Shown here: positions 29,198 to 38,513 of the stretch, in pieces
Position numbering within the stretch: the first letter of the stretch is position 1
How the letters are laid out: each line of letters begins with the position of its first letter
Assembly: GCA_025928585.1 (NCBI GenBank)
Contig: JAICJG010000008.1
Coordinates: 1-45,796, forward strand
Reading direction: 5' to 3'
DNA length: 45,796 nt
Origin: Rhodanobacteraceae bacterium
GTDB lineage: Bacteria > Pseudomonadota > Gammaproteobacteria > Xanthomonadales > Rhodanobacteraceae
Translations under genes and position numbers: made by a program
The notes under the pieces: generated by a model
Databases searched by the model: none
What the model was told of the DNA's origin: nothing
What the model saw: only the letters and a program-made list of their open reading frames with translations

Positions 29198-31186
29198 TCA
29201 ATCGGCGAACAGCACCAGCACGGTGTCGGCTTCGACGAACTCGTCCGGGGCGGCCGACACGCGGTCGATGGTGCCGGCGCGCGGAGCTTTGAGGGACAGC
29301 TCCATTTTCATCGCCTCCATCACCAGCAGCTCCTGCCCGGCCTCCACCTCGTCGCCCACCTCGACCTTGACCAGCACGATGCGCCCCGGCATCGGCGCCG
29401 CCACCCTATCGGCGCCGGCGCTGTCGCTGGTTTCCCAGGTGAACGCGGGTGCGCGGTGCAGGTGCCAGCGCGTGCCGACGCCATCGTGCAGCAACACGCG
29501 CCGATCATCGACACGCACGTCGCAGCGACGCGCTTCACCGTCGAAGCGGGCGCTGAGGATCCGGCCATCCCAGCGGGCATCCGCGATGTCGCAGTGTGCG
29601 TCGCCGCAGCGGAGCCGGTATTCGCCGGCGTGCCCGTGCGCCTCGACTTCGAACCGATGGCCGCCCACCCCGAGGGCGACCACGCGCTTGCCGGCGCGAC
29701 CGATCCGCCAGCCGTCGGCGAGGTTCCACGGCGAGTCGGGATCGCCGGGGTCGCCTGCGATCCGTCGTTCATCGTGCAGCAATGCCGCGGTGGTGGCCGC
29801 GAACAGCGCACCCGTCGGCGGCTGCTCGCCGCCGGCGATGAATTCGTCGAGATGCCGATCGAGGTAGCCGGCATCGATGCGGCCTTCCACCACGGCGGGG
29901 TGGCGCACCAGGCGTTCGAGGAAGCCGATGTTGGATTTGGGGCCCGCGATCTCGCAGGCGGCGAGCGCCTCGCGCATCCGTTGCAGCGCCTGCGGGCGGT
30001 CGACGGCCCAGACGATCAGTTTTGCGATCATGGGATCGTAGAAGATCGTCACCGCGTCGCCCTCGGCCACGCCGCCATCGATGCGGATGCCTGGCGAGGG
30101 CGCGGGCAGTTGCAGTCGCGAAAACCTGCCGGAGCTCGGCAGGAAGCCCTGCTCGGGGTCCTCGGCATACAGCCGCGCCTCGAATGCGTGGCCATGCGAG
30201 CGAACCTGTTCCTGGGCGAGCGGCAGCGGTTCGCCGGCAGCGATGCGTAACTGCCACTCCACCAGATCGATGCCGTGGGTCATTTCGGTGACCGGGTGCT
30301 CGACCTGCAGGCGCGTGTTCATTTCCATGAAATGAAAATCGCCCTCGGGCCCCACGATGAACTCGACGGTGCCGGCGCCGACGTAATCGACGGCCTTGGC
30401 CGCCGCGACTGCCGCGGCGCCCATCGCGGATCGCCGCTCGTCGTCGAGGAAGGGCGAGGGTGTCTCCTCCAGCACTTTCTGATAACGGCGCTGCGCCGAG
30501 CACTCGCGCTCGTCGAGATGGATCACGTTGCCATGACGATCGCCGAATACCTGGAATTCGATGTGGCGCGGATGTTCGATGTAGCGTTCCAGCAACATCG
30601 ATGCATCGCCGAAGGAAGCGCTTGCCACGCGTTGTGCCGCCGCCAGCGCGTCCGCGAACTCCGCGTCCGAGCGCACGATCTGCATGCCCTTGCCGCCGCC
30701 GCCGGCCGAAGGCTTGAGGATCAGCGGATAACCGATCTCATGCGCCTGTCGCGCCAGGAACGCGCCATCCTGGTTGTCACCGTAGTAGCCCGGAACCAGC
30801 GGCACCGCGTGCCTTTCCATCAAGGCCTTGGCCGCCGATTTCGAACCCATCGCCTCGATGCTTGCCGGATCCGGGCCGATGAACACGATGCCGGCGTCGA
30901 GGCATGCGCGCGAGAAACCGGTGTTCTCGGAAAGGAATCCGTAGCCTGGGTGGATTGCCTGCGCGCCGGTTTTCCTCGCGACTTCGATGATCGCGTCGCC
31001 GCGCAGGTAGGAATCGGCCGGGCGCGGGCCGCCGATCGGCCAGGCCTCGTCCGCCTGCCGGACGTGCTGCGCGTCCTGGTCGGCCTCCGAAAACACCCCG
31101 ATGGTGTGGATGCCGAGGCTGCGGCAGGTGCGGATCACACGGCAGGCGATCTCGCCGCGGTTCGCGATCAGGACACGCTCGAACAC
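29198..31186 (-). CDS. Methylcrotonoyl-CoA carboxylase biotin-containing subunit (alpha)
   Basis: VLIANRGEIACRVIRTC, biotin carboxylase ATP-grasp, C-terminal VMEAMKMELSLKAP biotinylation site; GTG start overlapping upstream stop. Confidence 0.92.
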   Translation of the reverse strand: MFERVLIANRGEIACRVIRTCRSLGIHTIGVFSEADQDAQHVRQADEAWPIGGPRPADSYLRGDAIIEVARKTGAQAIHPGYGFLSENTGFSRACLDAGIVFIGPDPASIEAMGSKSAAKALMERHAVPLVPGYYGDNQDGAFLARQAHEIGYPLILKPSAGGGGKGMQIVRSDAEFADALAAAQRVASASFGDASMLLERYIEHPRHIEFQVFGDRHGNVIHLDERECSAQRRYQKVLEETPSPFLDDERRSAMGAAAVAAAKAVDYVGAGTVEFIVGPEGDFHFMEMNTRLQVEHPVTEMTHGIDLVEWQLRIAAGEPLPLAQEQVRSHGHAFEARLYAEDPEQGFLPSSGRFSRLQLPAPSPGIRIDGGVAEGDAVTIFYDPMIAKLIVWAVDRPQALQRMREALAACEIAGPKSNIGFLERLVRHPAVVEGRIDAGYLDRHLDEFIAGGEQPPTGALFAATTAALLHDERRIAGDPGDPDSPWNLADGWRIGRAGKRVVALGVGGHRFEVEAHGHAGEYRLRCGDAHCDIADARWDGRILSARFDGEARRCDVRVDDRRVLLHDGVGTRWHLHRAPAFTWETSDSAGADRVAAPMPGRIVLVKVEVGDEVEAGQELLVMEAMKMELSLKAPRAGTIDRVSAAPDEFVEADTVLVLFAD

Positions 31187-31719
31187 TACTCGCCCTCCCA
31201 GTAGTCCCGGGTGTCCTCGCGCCGCGCGAGGTGCCGAAACGGTTCGTCGCCTCCACCGGCCTCCCATGGCTGGTCCTCGAACACCCCGAACTTGCCGGAA
31301 TCGGGATATTCGCAGACCTCGATCGGGGCGAGGGTGCTCACGCTCAGGTAGCGCATTTCGGTGTCGCCGGTGTTGATGATCTGATGCGCGGTTTCCGGCC
31401 CCCCTGCGGGGCAGGCGATGATGTCGCCGCTGCGCAAGGGGAACCGCGATTCGCCGTAGCGCAATTCGCCCCTGCCTTCGAGAACGAAGAACATTTCCTC
31501 TTCCGCACGGTGGCTGTGGAACGGGCAGTTGCGCTTGCCGGGCGCGACGACGGTCAGGTTGTAACCGAGCTTGCGTGCGCCGATGCGGCTGGCAATTTCG
31601 GCCCAACGGATGTCGTAGCGGTCGGCATTCGGTCCGCGCGGGGCGCGGTCGGACGCCACTTCGCGCACCTCGAGGTCCTCGAGGTTGACGAGCGGCCGCG
31701 GGCGGGTTGCAGGGGTCAT
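31186..31719 (-). CDS. Cupin-domain protein
   Basis: CPFHSHRAEEEMFFVLEGRGELRYGESRFPLRSGDIIACPAGGPETAHQIINTGDTEMRYLSV. Confidence 0.88.
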   Translation of the reverse strand: MTPATRPRPLVNLEDLEVREVASDRAPRGPNADRYDIRWAEIASRIGARKLGYNLTVVAPGKRNCPFHSHRAEEEMFFVLEGRGELRYGESRFPLRSGDIIACPAGGPETAHQIINTGDTEMRYLSVSTLAPIEVCEYPDSGKFGVFEDQPWEAGGGDEPFRHLARREDTRDYWEGE

Positions 31720-32516
31720 GGACGCCGATCCTTCGCCCAGTCGGGCGGATGTTTTTCGAGGAACGCCGCCAGCCCGTGCTGGCCTTCCGACGAAACGCGC
31801 AGGCGTGCGATCAGGCCTGCGTTTTCGACATCGACGCGCTGGGCGGATTCGACCGTCATCCCGGACGTGCGCAGCGCCAGGAGTTTGGCTTGATGCTGGG
31901 CGAGCGGGCCGCCCTTGGCGAGGAAGTGCAGCTGGCGATCGATCGCTTCGTCCAGTCGATCGGCGGCCACGCATTGGTGCAGCAAACCGATGCGTGTCGC
32001 CTCGGCCGCGTCGAAGATTTCCGCGCTGACGAACAGCCTGCGCGCCTGGCGCGGGCCGATCGCCTGCACCACGTACGGCGCGATGGTCGCCGGCGCCAGC
32101 CCGAGTTTCACTTCGGAAAGCGCGAACTTGGCGCCTTCGACGCCGACCGCGATGTCGCAGCAGGCGATGAGGCCGACGCCGCCCCCGTAGGCCGAGCCGT
32201 TGACCCGCGCGAGCGTGGGTCTCGGAAAGAACTGCAGGGTGCGCAGCAGCTCGGCGAGGCGCAGCGCGTCCTTGCGGTTTTCCGGCTCGCCCGCGCGCGC
32301 CATGCCGCGCATCCAGTTGAGGTCGGCGCCGGCCGAAAACGTGGCCCCGGCGCCGGTCAGTACCAGCGCACGCAGTGTTGGGTCATCCGCAAGCGCTTCC
32401 AGCTCGGCGGTGGTTTCGCCGATCAGCACATCGTCGAAGGCGTTGTGGACCTGCGGACGGTTCAGCGTCAACGTGGCGAGTGCACCGGAGCGCTCGAGCA
32501 GGATCGTTTCCGCCAT
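31716..32516 (-). CDS. Enoyl-CoA hydratase/isomerase family (methylglutaconyl-CoA hydratase-like)
   Basis: ATLTLNRPQVHNAFDDVLIGE, LTGAGATFSAGADLNWMRGM, ARVNGSAYGGGVGLIACCDIAVG. Confidence 0.9.
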   Translation of the reverse strand: MAETILLERSGALATLTLNRPQVHNAFDDVLIGETTAELEALADDPTLRALVLTGAGATFSAGADLNWMRGMARAGEPENRKDALRLAELLRTLQFFPRPTLARVNGSAYGGGVGLIACCDIAVGVEGAKFALSEVKLGLAPATIAPYVVQAIGPRQARRLFVSAEIFDAAEATRIGLLHQCVAADRLDEAIDRQLHFLAKGGPLAQHQAKLLALRTSGMTVESAQRVDVENAGLIARLRVSSEGQHGLAAFLEKHPPDWAKDRRP

Positions 32517-32639
32517 CGCGGGGTCCCGTGCCAAAACGGCAAGGATAGCGGGTCCATTGGCTGGCGCCCCCGGCAGCACCGTCTGCGGGCATCCATCCCA
32601 ATCGTGCGGGAGCGGTTGCAGCCGCGGAGTTGCATTTAT

Positions 32640-32660
32640 AAATGCGAACGATTAGCATTT
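32640..32660. promoter_or_regulatory. Fur-box-like palindrome AAATGCGAACGATTAGCATTT, overlapping palindrome GCATTTATAAATGC (32632-32645)
   Basis: Inverted AAATGC/GCATTT arms 46 bp upstream of the cupredoxin-FTR1 genes; resembles proteobacterial Fur boxes of the AATGNGAATNATTNNCATT type. Confidence 0.6.
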
Positions 32661-32706
32661 CCTATCAGTAGAGGCCTTGATCTGGATCCAGACGGAATAT
32701 CGTGTG

Positions 32707-33042
32707 ATGCGCAGGCTGATTCTTTCCATGATCGTCGTCCTGGCGGGCGCCGGCGCCGCAACCAGCGCCCTCGCGGGGGCGATGCCTGAGTACAAACTCG
32801 TGCTGCAGGACCACAAGTTCGCGCCGGCGACGCTCAAGGTTCCGGCCAATACCAAATTCAGGGTGCTGGTGACCAACCGCAACGCGGTGCCGTCGGAATT
32901 CGAAAGCAGCGATTTCAACCGCGAGAAGATCGTGCTGCCCGATTCCACCGTGACGGTGTTCATCGGGCCGCTGGCGAAGGGCACCTACAAGTTTTTCGAC
33001 GATTTCCACCAGGCGACCACGGGCGTTCTGGTGGTGGAGTGA
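32707..33042 (+). CDS. Exported cupredoxin-domain protein (FtrB/EfeO cupredoxin-like)
   Basis: Signal peptide; EYKLVLQDHKFAPATLKVPANTKFRVLVTNRNAVPSEFESSDFNREKIVLPDSTVTVFIGPLAKGTYKFFDDFH. Confidence 0.85.
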   Translation: MRRLILSMIVVLAGAGAATSALAGAMPEYKLVLQDHKFAPATLKVPANTKFRVLVTNRNAVPSEFESSDFNREKIVLPDSTVTVFIGPLAKGTYKFFDDFHQATTGVLVVE

Positions 33043-33049
33043 GGCAAGC

Positions 33050-33913
33050 ATGCTCGGCATAGCGCTACTCGTTTTCCGCGAGGTCCTGGAAGCCGCATTG
33101 ATCGTCACGATCGTGGCGGCGGCGACGCGCGGGGTGCCGCGTCGCGCCGCGTTCATCGGTGGCGGCATCGCCCTCGGCGTGGCCGGCGCGATCATCGTCG
33201 CCGTCTGCATGGGTTTCATCGAGGGTTCGCTGGGCGGGATCGGGCAGGAGGTATTCGACGCCGCCGTGCTGCTGGCCGCCGTGGGGATGCTCGGATGGCA
33301 CGTTACCTGGATGTCGAGCCACGGCAAGGAAATGGTGCAGCAGATGCATCGCGTCACCGATTCGGTGAAGGCCGGGTCGAGTTCCATCGCGCTCCTGCTG
33401 GCGGTGGTGGCGCTCGCGGTGTTGCGGGAAGGTTCGGAGATCGTGCTGTTCCTGTACGGGATGGCTGCGGGCGGCGCGGGCAAATTGGGCTTCTTCTCCG
33501 GCGTCCCGCTGGGACTCGCAGGCGGCATCGCGGTTGGTTTCGGCCTGTATTTCGGGCTGCTGCGGATCCCGATCCGCTATTTCTTCAGCGCGACCAATTG
33601 GATGCTGGTGGTACTCGCCGCCGGGCTGGCTTCGAGCGCGGCCGGTTTCCTGATCCAGGCCAATCTGCTGCCGGCTTGGGGAAACCAGCTCTGGGATACT
33701 TCCTGGCTGCTCGCAAACGGTTCGCTGGTCGGGCAGGCGGTGCATATCCTGACCGGTTACGAGGCGCGACCGGCTGGTATGCAATTGGTGTTCTGGGTGG
33801 TGACGTTCGTGGTGCTTGCGGCGGGCATGGGTGTGATTTCGCGCCGCGTCCGGGTGAAACCCTCCTCCAGGCACGTTTCCGAGGGCACTGCCGCGGTCAC
33901 TCGCGGCACCTGA
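33050..33913 (+). CDS. FTR1-family high-affinity iron permease
   Basis: VFREVLEAALIVTIV and VLREGSEIVLFLYG REXXE motifs; seven TM-like segments. Confidence 0.93.
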   Translation: MLGIALLVFREVLEAALIVTIVAAATRGVPRRAAFIGGGIALGVAGAIIVAVCMGFIEGSLGGIGQEVFDAAVLLAAVGMLGWHVTWMSSHGKEMVQQMHRVTDSVKAGSSSIALLLAVVALAVLREGSEIVLFLYGMAAGGAGKLGFFSGVPLGLAGGIAVGFGLYFGLLRIPIRYFFSATNWMLVVLAAGLASSAAGFLIQANLLPAWGNQLWDTSWLLANGSLVGQAVHILTGYEARPAGMQLVFWVVTFVVLAAGMGVISRRVRVKPSSRHVSEGTAAVTRGT

Positions 33914-34038
33914 TTCCTCCAACTGCGTCTGCACGAAATCGCATGGCGGTGCGAGGGGGCGCGTTGCGCCGGATTCCGGCAGGTCGACGGGACGGAATCG
34001 GCCTCCCGCCGGACCGCCTCGATCAACATGGAACAGCA

Positions 34039-34827
34039 ATGAGACAAGAGAAGCGGCACGTCCGGCGAGCGTGGGCCCTGGCGGCAGCGCTGGGGGTCGC
34101 CGGCGGCGCCGCGCTGCCGGCCGTGGCGATGGCGGGGCCGGCAGCGACGATCTATTCACCGATCGTCGATTACCGGGAATGGGAGCTCGAGCTGAAGGCC
34201 GGCATCCAGGACTGGAACCAGCCCGACGGCGAACGCGCCGCCAAGCTTGCGATCGGCTACGGGGTGATGCCGCGCTGGGGCATGGAAGTGGAGGCCGAGT
34301 ATTCGCAGACGCCCGGTGGCGCCGGACGCGTCGAGGAATACGAGTTCGAGAACATCTTCCAGCTGACCGAGCACGGCGAGCACTGGCTGGACGCCGGGAT
34401 TTTCGCCGAACTCGAACACAATCGCCTCGAGAACGTGAACAAGCTGGTGCTGGGGCCGATGTTCCAGCGGGAGACCCAGCACACCCAGAGCAACTTGAAC
34501 GTCTATTGGGAGCGGCGCCTGAGCGCACGGCCGGATGGTGCGAATCACAATGGCGACGTGCGGGAACCACGCAATGAACTTGCTTATCAGGTGCAGTGGA
34601 AATACAACCTCGATCCGCACTTCCAGCCCGGGTTGCAGGCGTTTGGCTCGCTCGGCGACCCAGCACACCTGCATTCAGCGGAATTGAAGATCGGCCCCGC
34701 GTTCTTCGGTGATGCCAATCTCGGCAATGCGAAAGGGCTGCACTACGACGCCGCGATCCTCGCCGGGGTCACGCGCGGCGCGCCGGGCATGACCATCCGC
34801 TTCCAGCTGGAATACGAATTCTTCTGA
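34039..34827 (+). CDS. Exported, beta-strand-rich (possible outer-membrane) protein of unknown function
   Basis: Signal peptide; alternating amphipathic pattern, C-terminal ..MTIRFQLEYEFF ending in Phe. Confidence 0.7.
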   Translation: MRQEKRHVRRAWALAAALGVAGGAALPAVAMAGPAATIYSPIVDYREWELELKAGIQDWNQPDGERAAKLAIGYGVMPRWGMEVEAEYSQTPGGAGRVEEYEFENIFQLTEHGEHWLDAGIFAELEHNRLENVNKLVLGPMFQRETQHTQSNLNVYWERRLSARPDGANHNGDVREPRNELAYQVQWKYNLDPHFQPGLQAFGSLGDPAHLHSAELKIGPAFFGDANLGNAKGLHYDAAILAGVTRGAPGMTIRFQLEYEFF

Positions 34828-34837
34828 GCGGCGCCCG

Positions 34838-36445
34838 CTACATCCGGAACACCCCGTAGCGCTGCGGCTCGATCGGCGCGTTCATCGAGGCGGAGATCGC
34901 GAGGCCCAGCACGCGGCGGGTATCGACCGGATCGATGATGCCGTCGTCCCACAGGCGCGCGGTCGCGTAGTAGGGATGTCCCTGGCGCTCGTATTGCTCG
35001 CGGATCGGCGCCTTGAAGGTTTCTTCCTCGTCCTTCGACCACTCGCCGCCGCGCGCTTCGATCCCGTCGCGTTTGACCGTCGCCAGCACCGACGCCGCCT
35101 GTTCGCCCCCCATCACGCTGATGCGGGCGTTCGGCCACGTCCACAAAAAGCGCGCGCCATAGGCGCGGCCGCACATCGCATAGTTGCCGGCGCCGAAGCT
35201 TCCGCCGATCACCACCGTGAATTTCGGTACGTGCGAGCAGGCCACGGCGGTCACCATCTTGGCGCCGTCCTTGGCGATGCCGGCCTGCTCGTATTTCTTC
35301 CCCACCATGAAGCCGGTGATGTTCTGCAAGAACACCAGCGGCACATTGCGCTGGTTGCACAGCTCGATGAAGTGCGTGCCCTTGAGCGCGCTCTCGGAAA
35401 ACAGGATGCCGTTGTTGGCGACGACCCCGACCGGGTAGCCGTGGATGTGCGCGAAGCCGGTCACCAGGGTCTTCCCGTAACGCGCCTTGAACTCGTGCAA
35501 CTCCGAACCGTCCACGATGCGCGCAATGACTTCGCGAATGTCGAACGGGCGGCGGGTATCCATCGGAATCACCCCGTACAGTTCTTCGGCCGTGTATTCG
35601 GGTTCGCGCGGAGTTGACAGCGCGAGCGGCATCGCCTTCCTGCGGTTCAGCGCCGCGACCACGTCACGCGCGATCGCGAGGGCATGGGCATCGTTCTCCG
35701 CGAAATGGTCGGCGACGCCGGAAATGGACGTATGGACGTCCGCGCCGCCGAGCGTCTCGGCATCCACGATCTCGCCGGTGGCGGCTTTCACCAGCGGCGG
35801 ACCACCCAGGAAGATCGTGCCCTCGTTCTTGACGATGATGGTCTCGTCGCTCATCGCGGGCACGTACGCGCCGCCGGCGGTGCAACTGCCCATCACCACC
35901 GCGATCTGCGGGATGCCTTGCGCCGACATGCGGGCCTGGTTGTAGAAAATGCGGCCGAAGTGCTCCTTGTCCGGAAATACCTCGTCCTGCAGCGGCAGGA
36001 ATGCGCCGCCGGAGTCGACGAGGTAGATGGCTGGCAAGCGGTTCTCCAGCGCCACTTCCTGCGCACGCAGATGCTTCTTGACGGTGATCGGGAAGTAGGT
36101 GCCGCCCTTCACCGTGGCGTCGTTGGCCACCACGATGACCTCGGTCCCGCACACACGGCCGATGCCGGTGATGATCCCGGCCGCGGGCGCGGCGTCTTCG
36201 TACATTCCGTGGGCGGCCAGCGGCGAGAGTTCCAGAAACGGCGAGCCCGGGTCGAGCAGGGCGCGGATGCGGTCGCGCGGCAGCAACTTGTCGCGCGCGA
36301 GGTGCCTGGCTCGCGCCTTTTCACCACCGCCCCCGGCCGTGCGCGCCAGCTCGTCCTTCAGTTCATCGGCGAGCTGGCGCAGTCGCGCGGAATTCTCGCG
36401 AAAGGCCTCGCTCCTGGTGTCGATGCGCGATCGGATGGCGGGCAT
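34838..36445 (-). CDS. Methylcrotonoyl-CoA carboxylase carboxyltransferase subunit (beta)
   Basis: [92 protein letters not shown]. Confidence 0.95.
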   Translation of the reverse strand: MPAIRSRIDTRSEAFRENSARLRQLADELKDELARTAGGGGEKARARHLARDKLLPRDRIRALLDPGSPFLELSPLAAHGMYEDAAPAAGIITGIGRVCGTEVIVVANDATVKGGTYFPITVKKHLRAQEVALENRLPAIYLVDSGGAFLPLQDEVFPDKEHFGRIFYNQARMSAQGIPQIAVVMGSCTAGGAYVPAMSDETIIVKNEGTIFLGGPPLVKAATGEIVDAETLGGADVHTSISGVADHFAENDAHALAIARDVVAALNRRKAMPLALSTPREPEYTAEELYGVIPMDTRRPFDIREVIARIVDGSELHEFKARYGKTLVTGFAHIHGYPVGVVANNGILFSESALKGTHFIELCNQRNVPLVFLQNITGFMVGKKYEQAGIAKDGAKMVTAVACSHVPKFTVVIGGSFGAGNYAMCGRAYGARFLWTWPNARISVMGGEQAASVLATVKRDGIEARGGEWSKDEEETFKAPIREQYERQGHPYYATARLWDDGIIDPVDTRRVLGLAISASMNAPIEPQRYGVFRM

Positions 36446-36506
36446 GTTGTGGTTCGCTTCGTTGCGTGCAGGCGTGGAATGAAAGCATAAATCGTTGCGG
36501 CAGTCG

Positions 36507-36540
36507 AAAAAAACCGGCCGCACGGAGGCGGCCGGTTTTC
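36507..36540 (-). terminator. Rho-independent terminator downstream of the Ala-rich lipoprotein
   Basis: Perfect 11-bp arms AAAACCGGCCG/CGGCCGGTTTT with 8-nt loop; minus-strand T7 tail. Confidence 0.88.
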
Positions 36541-36561
36541 TTGGTGCAAAAGGCAGCGGAA

Positions 36562-36999
36562 TCAGTGTCCCGAGGTGCTGTTCTCGGCGGCATTCTTGGC
36601 CTTCTGCGCCGCGTCCTTGGCGGTATCGGCCGCCTGGCTGGCGCGGTTCTCGGCGTTGGATGCCTGGTTCGCCGCATTCTGCACGGCGTTCTGGGTGGAC
36701 GAGCTGCCGGCGGGAGCCATGCTGGAGGCGGCCGACGCCGCTTCTTGGGCTTCGTTGGCGGCCTGGCTGGCAGCGCCCGCAGCCGTCTGCGCCTGTTCCG
36801 CGGCCTGCTGCGCCCCGGTGCTCTGTGACATCTGTGCGGCCGAAGCGGCGCTCGCCGCGGCCGACGCGGCCGTCGCCGCATCCTGCTGTGCCTGATTCGC
36901 CGCGTTTTGCGCCTGGTCGGACGGATTGCTGCACGCGCCAAGCGCAAGAACCATCGCCCCGGCCAGCACGGGCGCGATTACGGTACGAGTGAGCTTCAT
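36562..36999 (-). CDS. Small alanine-rich lipoprotein (predicted coiled coil)
   Basis: [30 protein letters not shown] lipobox; A/Q/N/S-rich low-complexity repeat. Confidence 0.8.
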   Translation of the reverse strand: MKLTRTVIAPVLAGAMVLALGACSNPSDQAQNAANQAQQDAATAASAAASAASAAQMSQSTGAQQAAEQAQTAAGAASQAANEAQEAASAASSMAPAGSSSTQNAVQNAANQASNAENRASQAADTAKDAAQKAKNAAENSTSGH

Positions 37000-37154
37000 G
37001 GGTCTCTCCTGGTGAATTGAGCCGTGGATAGCCACGGAAGTGGCGCGGCTATTAAACCGCGTCTGGCTGAATAACGCCAGCATCCGACTTTTTGCGGGCA
37101 AACAACGTTCAGTCGGCGCTTACTGCAGCGAGCGTACAACCCGGCGTGCAGCCT

Positions 37155-38330
37155 TCAGGCCCGTTCAATCGCGATCGCGGTCGCCTCGCCACCGCCGATG
37201 CACAGCGAAGCGACGCCGCGCGCCGCGTCGGCGTGGATCATGGCGTGCAACAGCGTCACCACGATGCGCGCACCGGTGCAGCCGATCGGATGGCCCAGCG
37301 CACAGGCGCCGCCGTGCACGTTGAGCTTGTCGTGTGGAATCGACAGATCCTGCATGGCCGCCATCGCGACCACGGCGAACGCTTCGTTTACTTCGAAGAG
37401 ATCGACGCCGCCGACTTGCCAGCCGGCTTTTTTCAGCACCTTCCCGATTGCGCCTACCGGCGCCGTCGTGAACCATTGCGGCTCCTGGGAATGCGTCGCG
37501 TGGGCGACGATGCGTGCCAGCGGCTCGACACCGCGAGCCTTCGCGTCGTCCGCGGAAAGCAGCACGAGCGCCGCGGCGCCATCGGAAATGCTGGAGGAGC
37601 TCGCCGCGGTGACCGTGCCATTGTCCTTGCGAAATGCCGGTTTCAGGTTCGGGATCCGTGCCGGATCGATCTTGCCGGGGGTTTCATCGATCGAGATTTC
37701 GACATCGCCCTTGCGCGAGGGCACCATGACCGTCGCGATCTCATCCGCAAACGACCCATCCTTCACCGCAGCCTGCGCGCGCCGCACCGATTCGGTTGCG
37801 AACGCGTCCTGCTGCTCGCGGGTGAAGCGGTATTTGTCGGCGCAATTCTCGGCGAACACACCCATCGACTTGCCGTCGTAGGGGTTGGTCAAGCCGTCCC
37901 ACATCATGTGATCGACCAGCGCGCCGTCGCCGATGCGGATGCCGCTCCGGACTGCCGCCATGTGCGGCGCGTTGGTCATCGATTCCATGCCGCCCGCGAC
38001 GACGACGCCGGCCGATCCCGCGGCGATCAGGTCGTGCCCCAGCATGATCGCTTTCATGCCCGAACCGCACACCTTGTTGAGCGTCGTGCAGCCCGCCGCA
38101 GGGGGCAGGCCCGCTGCCAGCGCAGCCTGCCGCGCGGGCGCCTGGCCGAGGTTCGCCGGCAGCACGCAACCCATTAGCACTTCATCGACATCGCCGGGGG
38201 CGAGCCCCGATTGCTGCAATGCGGCGCCGATGGCGGCGGCCCCGAGCCTCGGGCTCGGGAAGCCGGTGAACTGGCCGAGGAACGCGCCGATGGGCGTGCG
38301 CTTCGCGGCGGCGATGATGATGTCGGACAT
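37155..38330 (-). CDS. Acetyl-CoA C-acyltransferase (thiolase)
   Basis: IIIAAAKRTPIGAFLGQFTG, TLNKVCGSGMKAIMLG, GGMESMTNAPH, NVHGGACALGHPIGCTGARI, SLCIGGGEATAIAIE. Confidence 0.95.
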   Translation of the reverse strand: MSDIIIAAAKRTPIGAFLGQFTGFPSPRLGAAAIGAALQQSGLAPGDVDEVLMGCVLPANLGQAPARQAALAAGLPPAAGCTTLNKVCGSGMKAIMLGHDLIAAGSAGVVVAGGMESMTNAPHMAAVRSGIRIGDGALVDHMMWDGLTNPYDGKSMGVFAENCADKYRFTREQQDAFATESVRRAQAAVKDGSFADEIATVMVPSRKGDVEISIDETPGKIDPARIPNLKPAFRKDNGTVTAASSSSISDGAAALVLLSADDAKARGVEPLARIVAHATHSQEPQWFTTAPVGAIGKVLKKAGWQVGGVDLFEVNEAFAVVAMAAMQDLSIPHDKLNVHGGACALGHPIGCTGARIVVTLLHAMIHADAARGVASLCIGGGEATAIAIERA

Positions 38331-38513
38331 GGCTGGAATCTCCGGATTAGGCACATCGTTTGCTTCAGCTCGGTCGCGCAGCGGTGCCGGCCTGGCCAAA
38401 CGATCTGCGGGGGATTATGCGGCGTATGCTGCGCTGCGGCAAATCGGGCCCGTGCCGCCTGCAGCGCTTCGGTGCAGAATGTCCGTTCGGGTTCGGAACA
38501 TGAGGGTCGTCTC

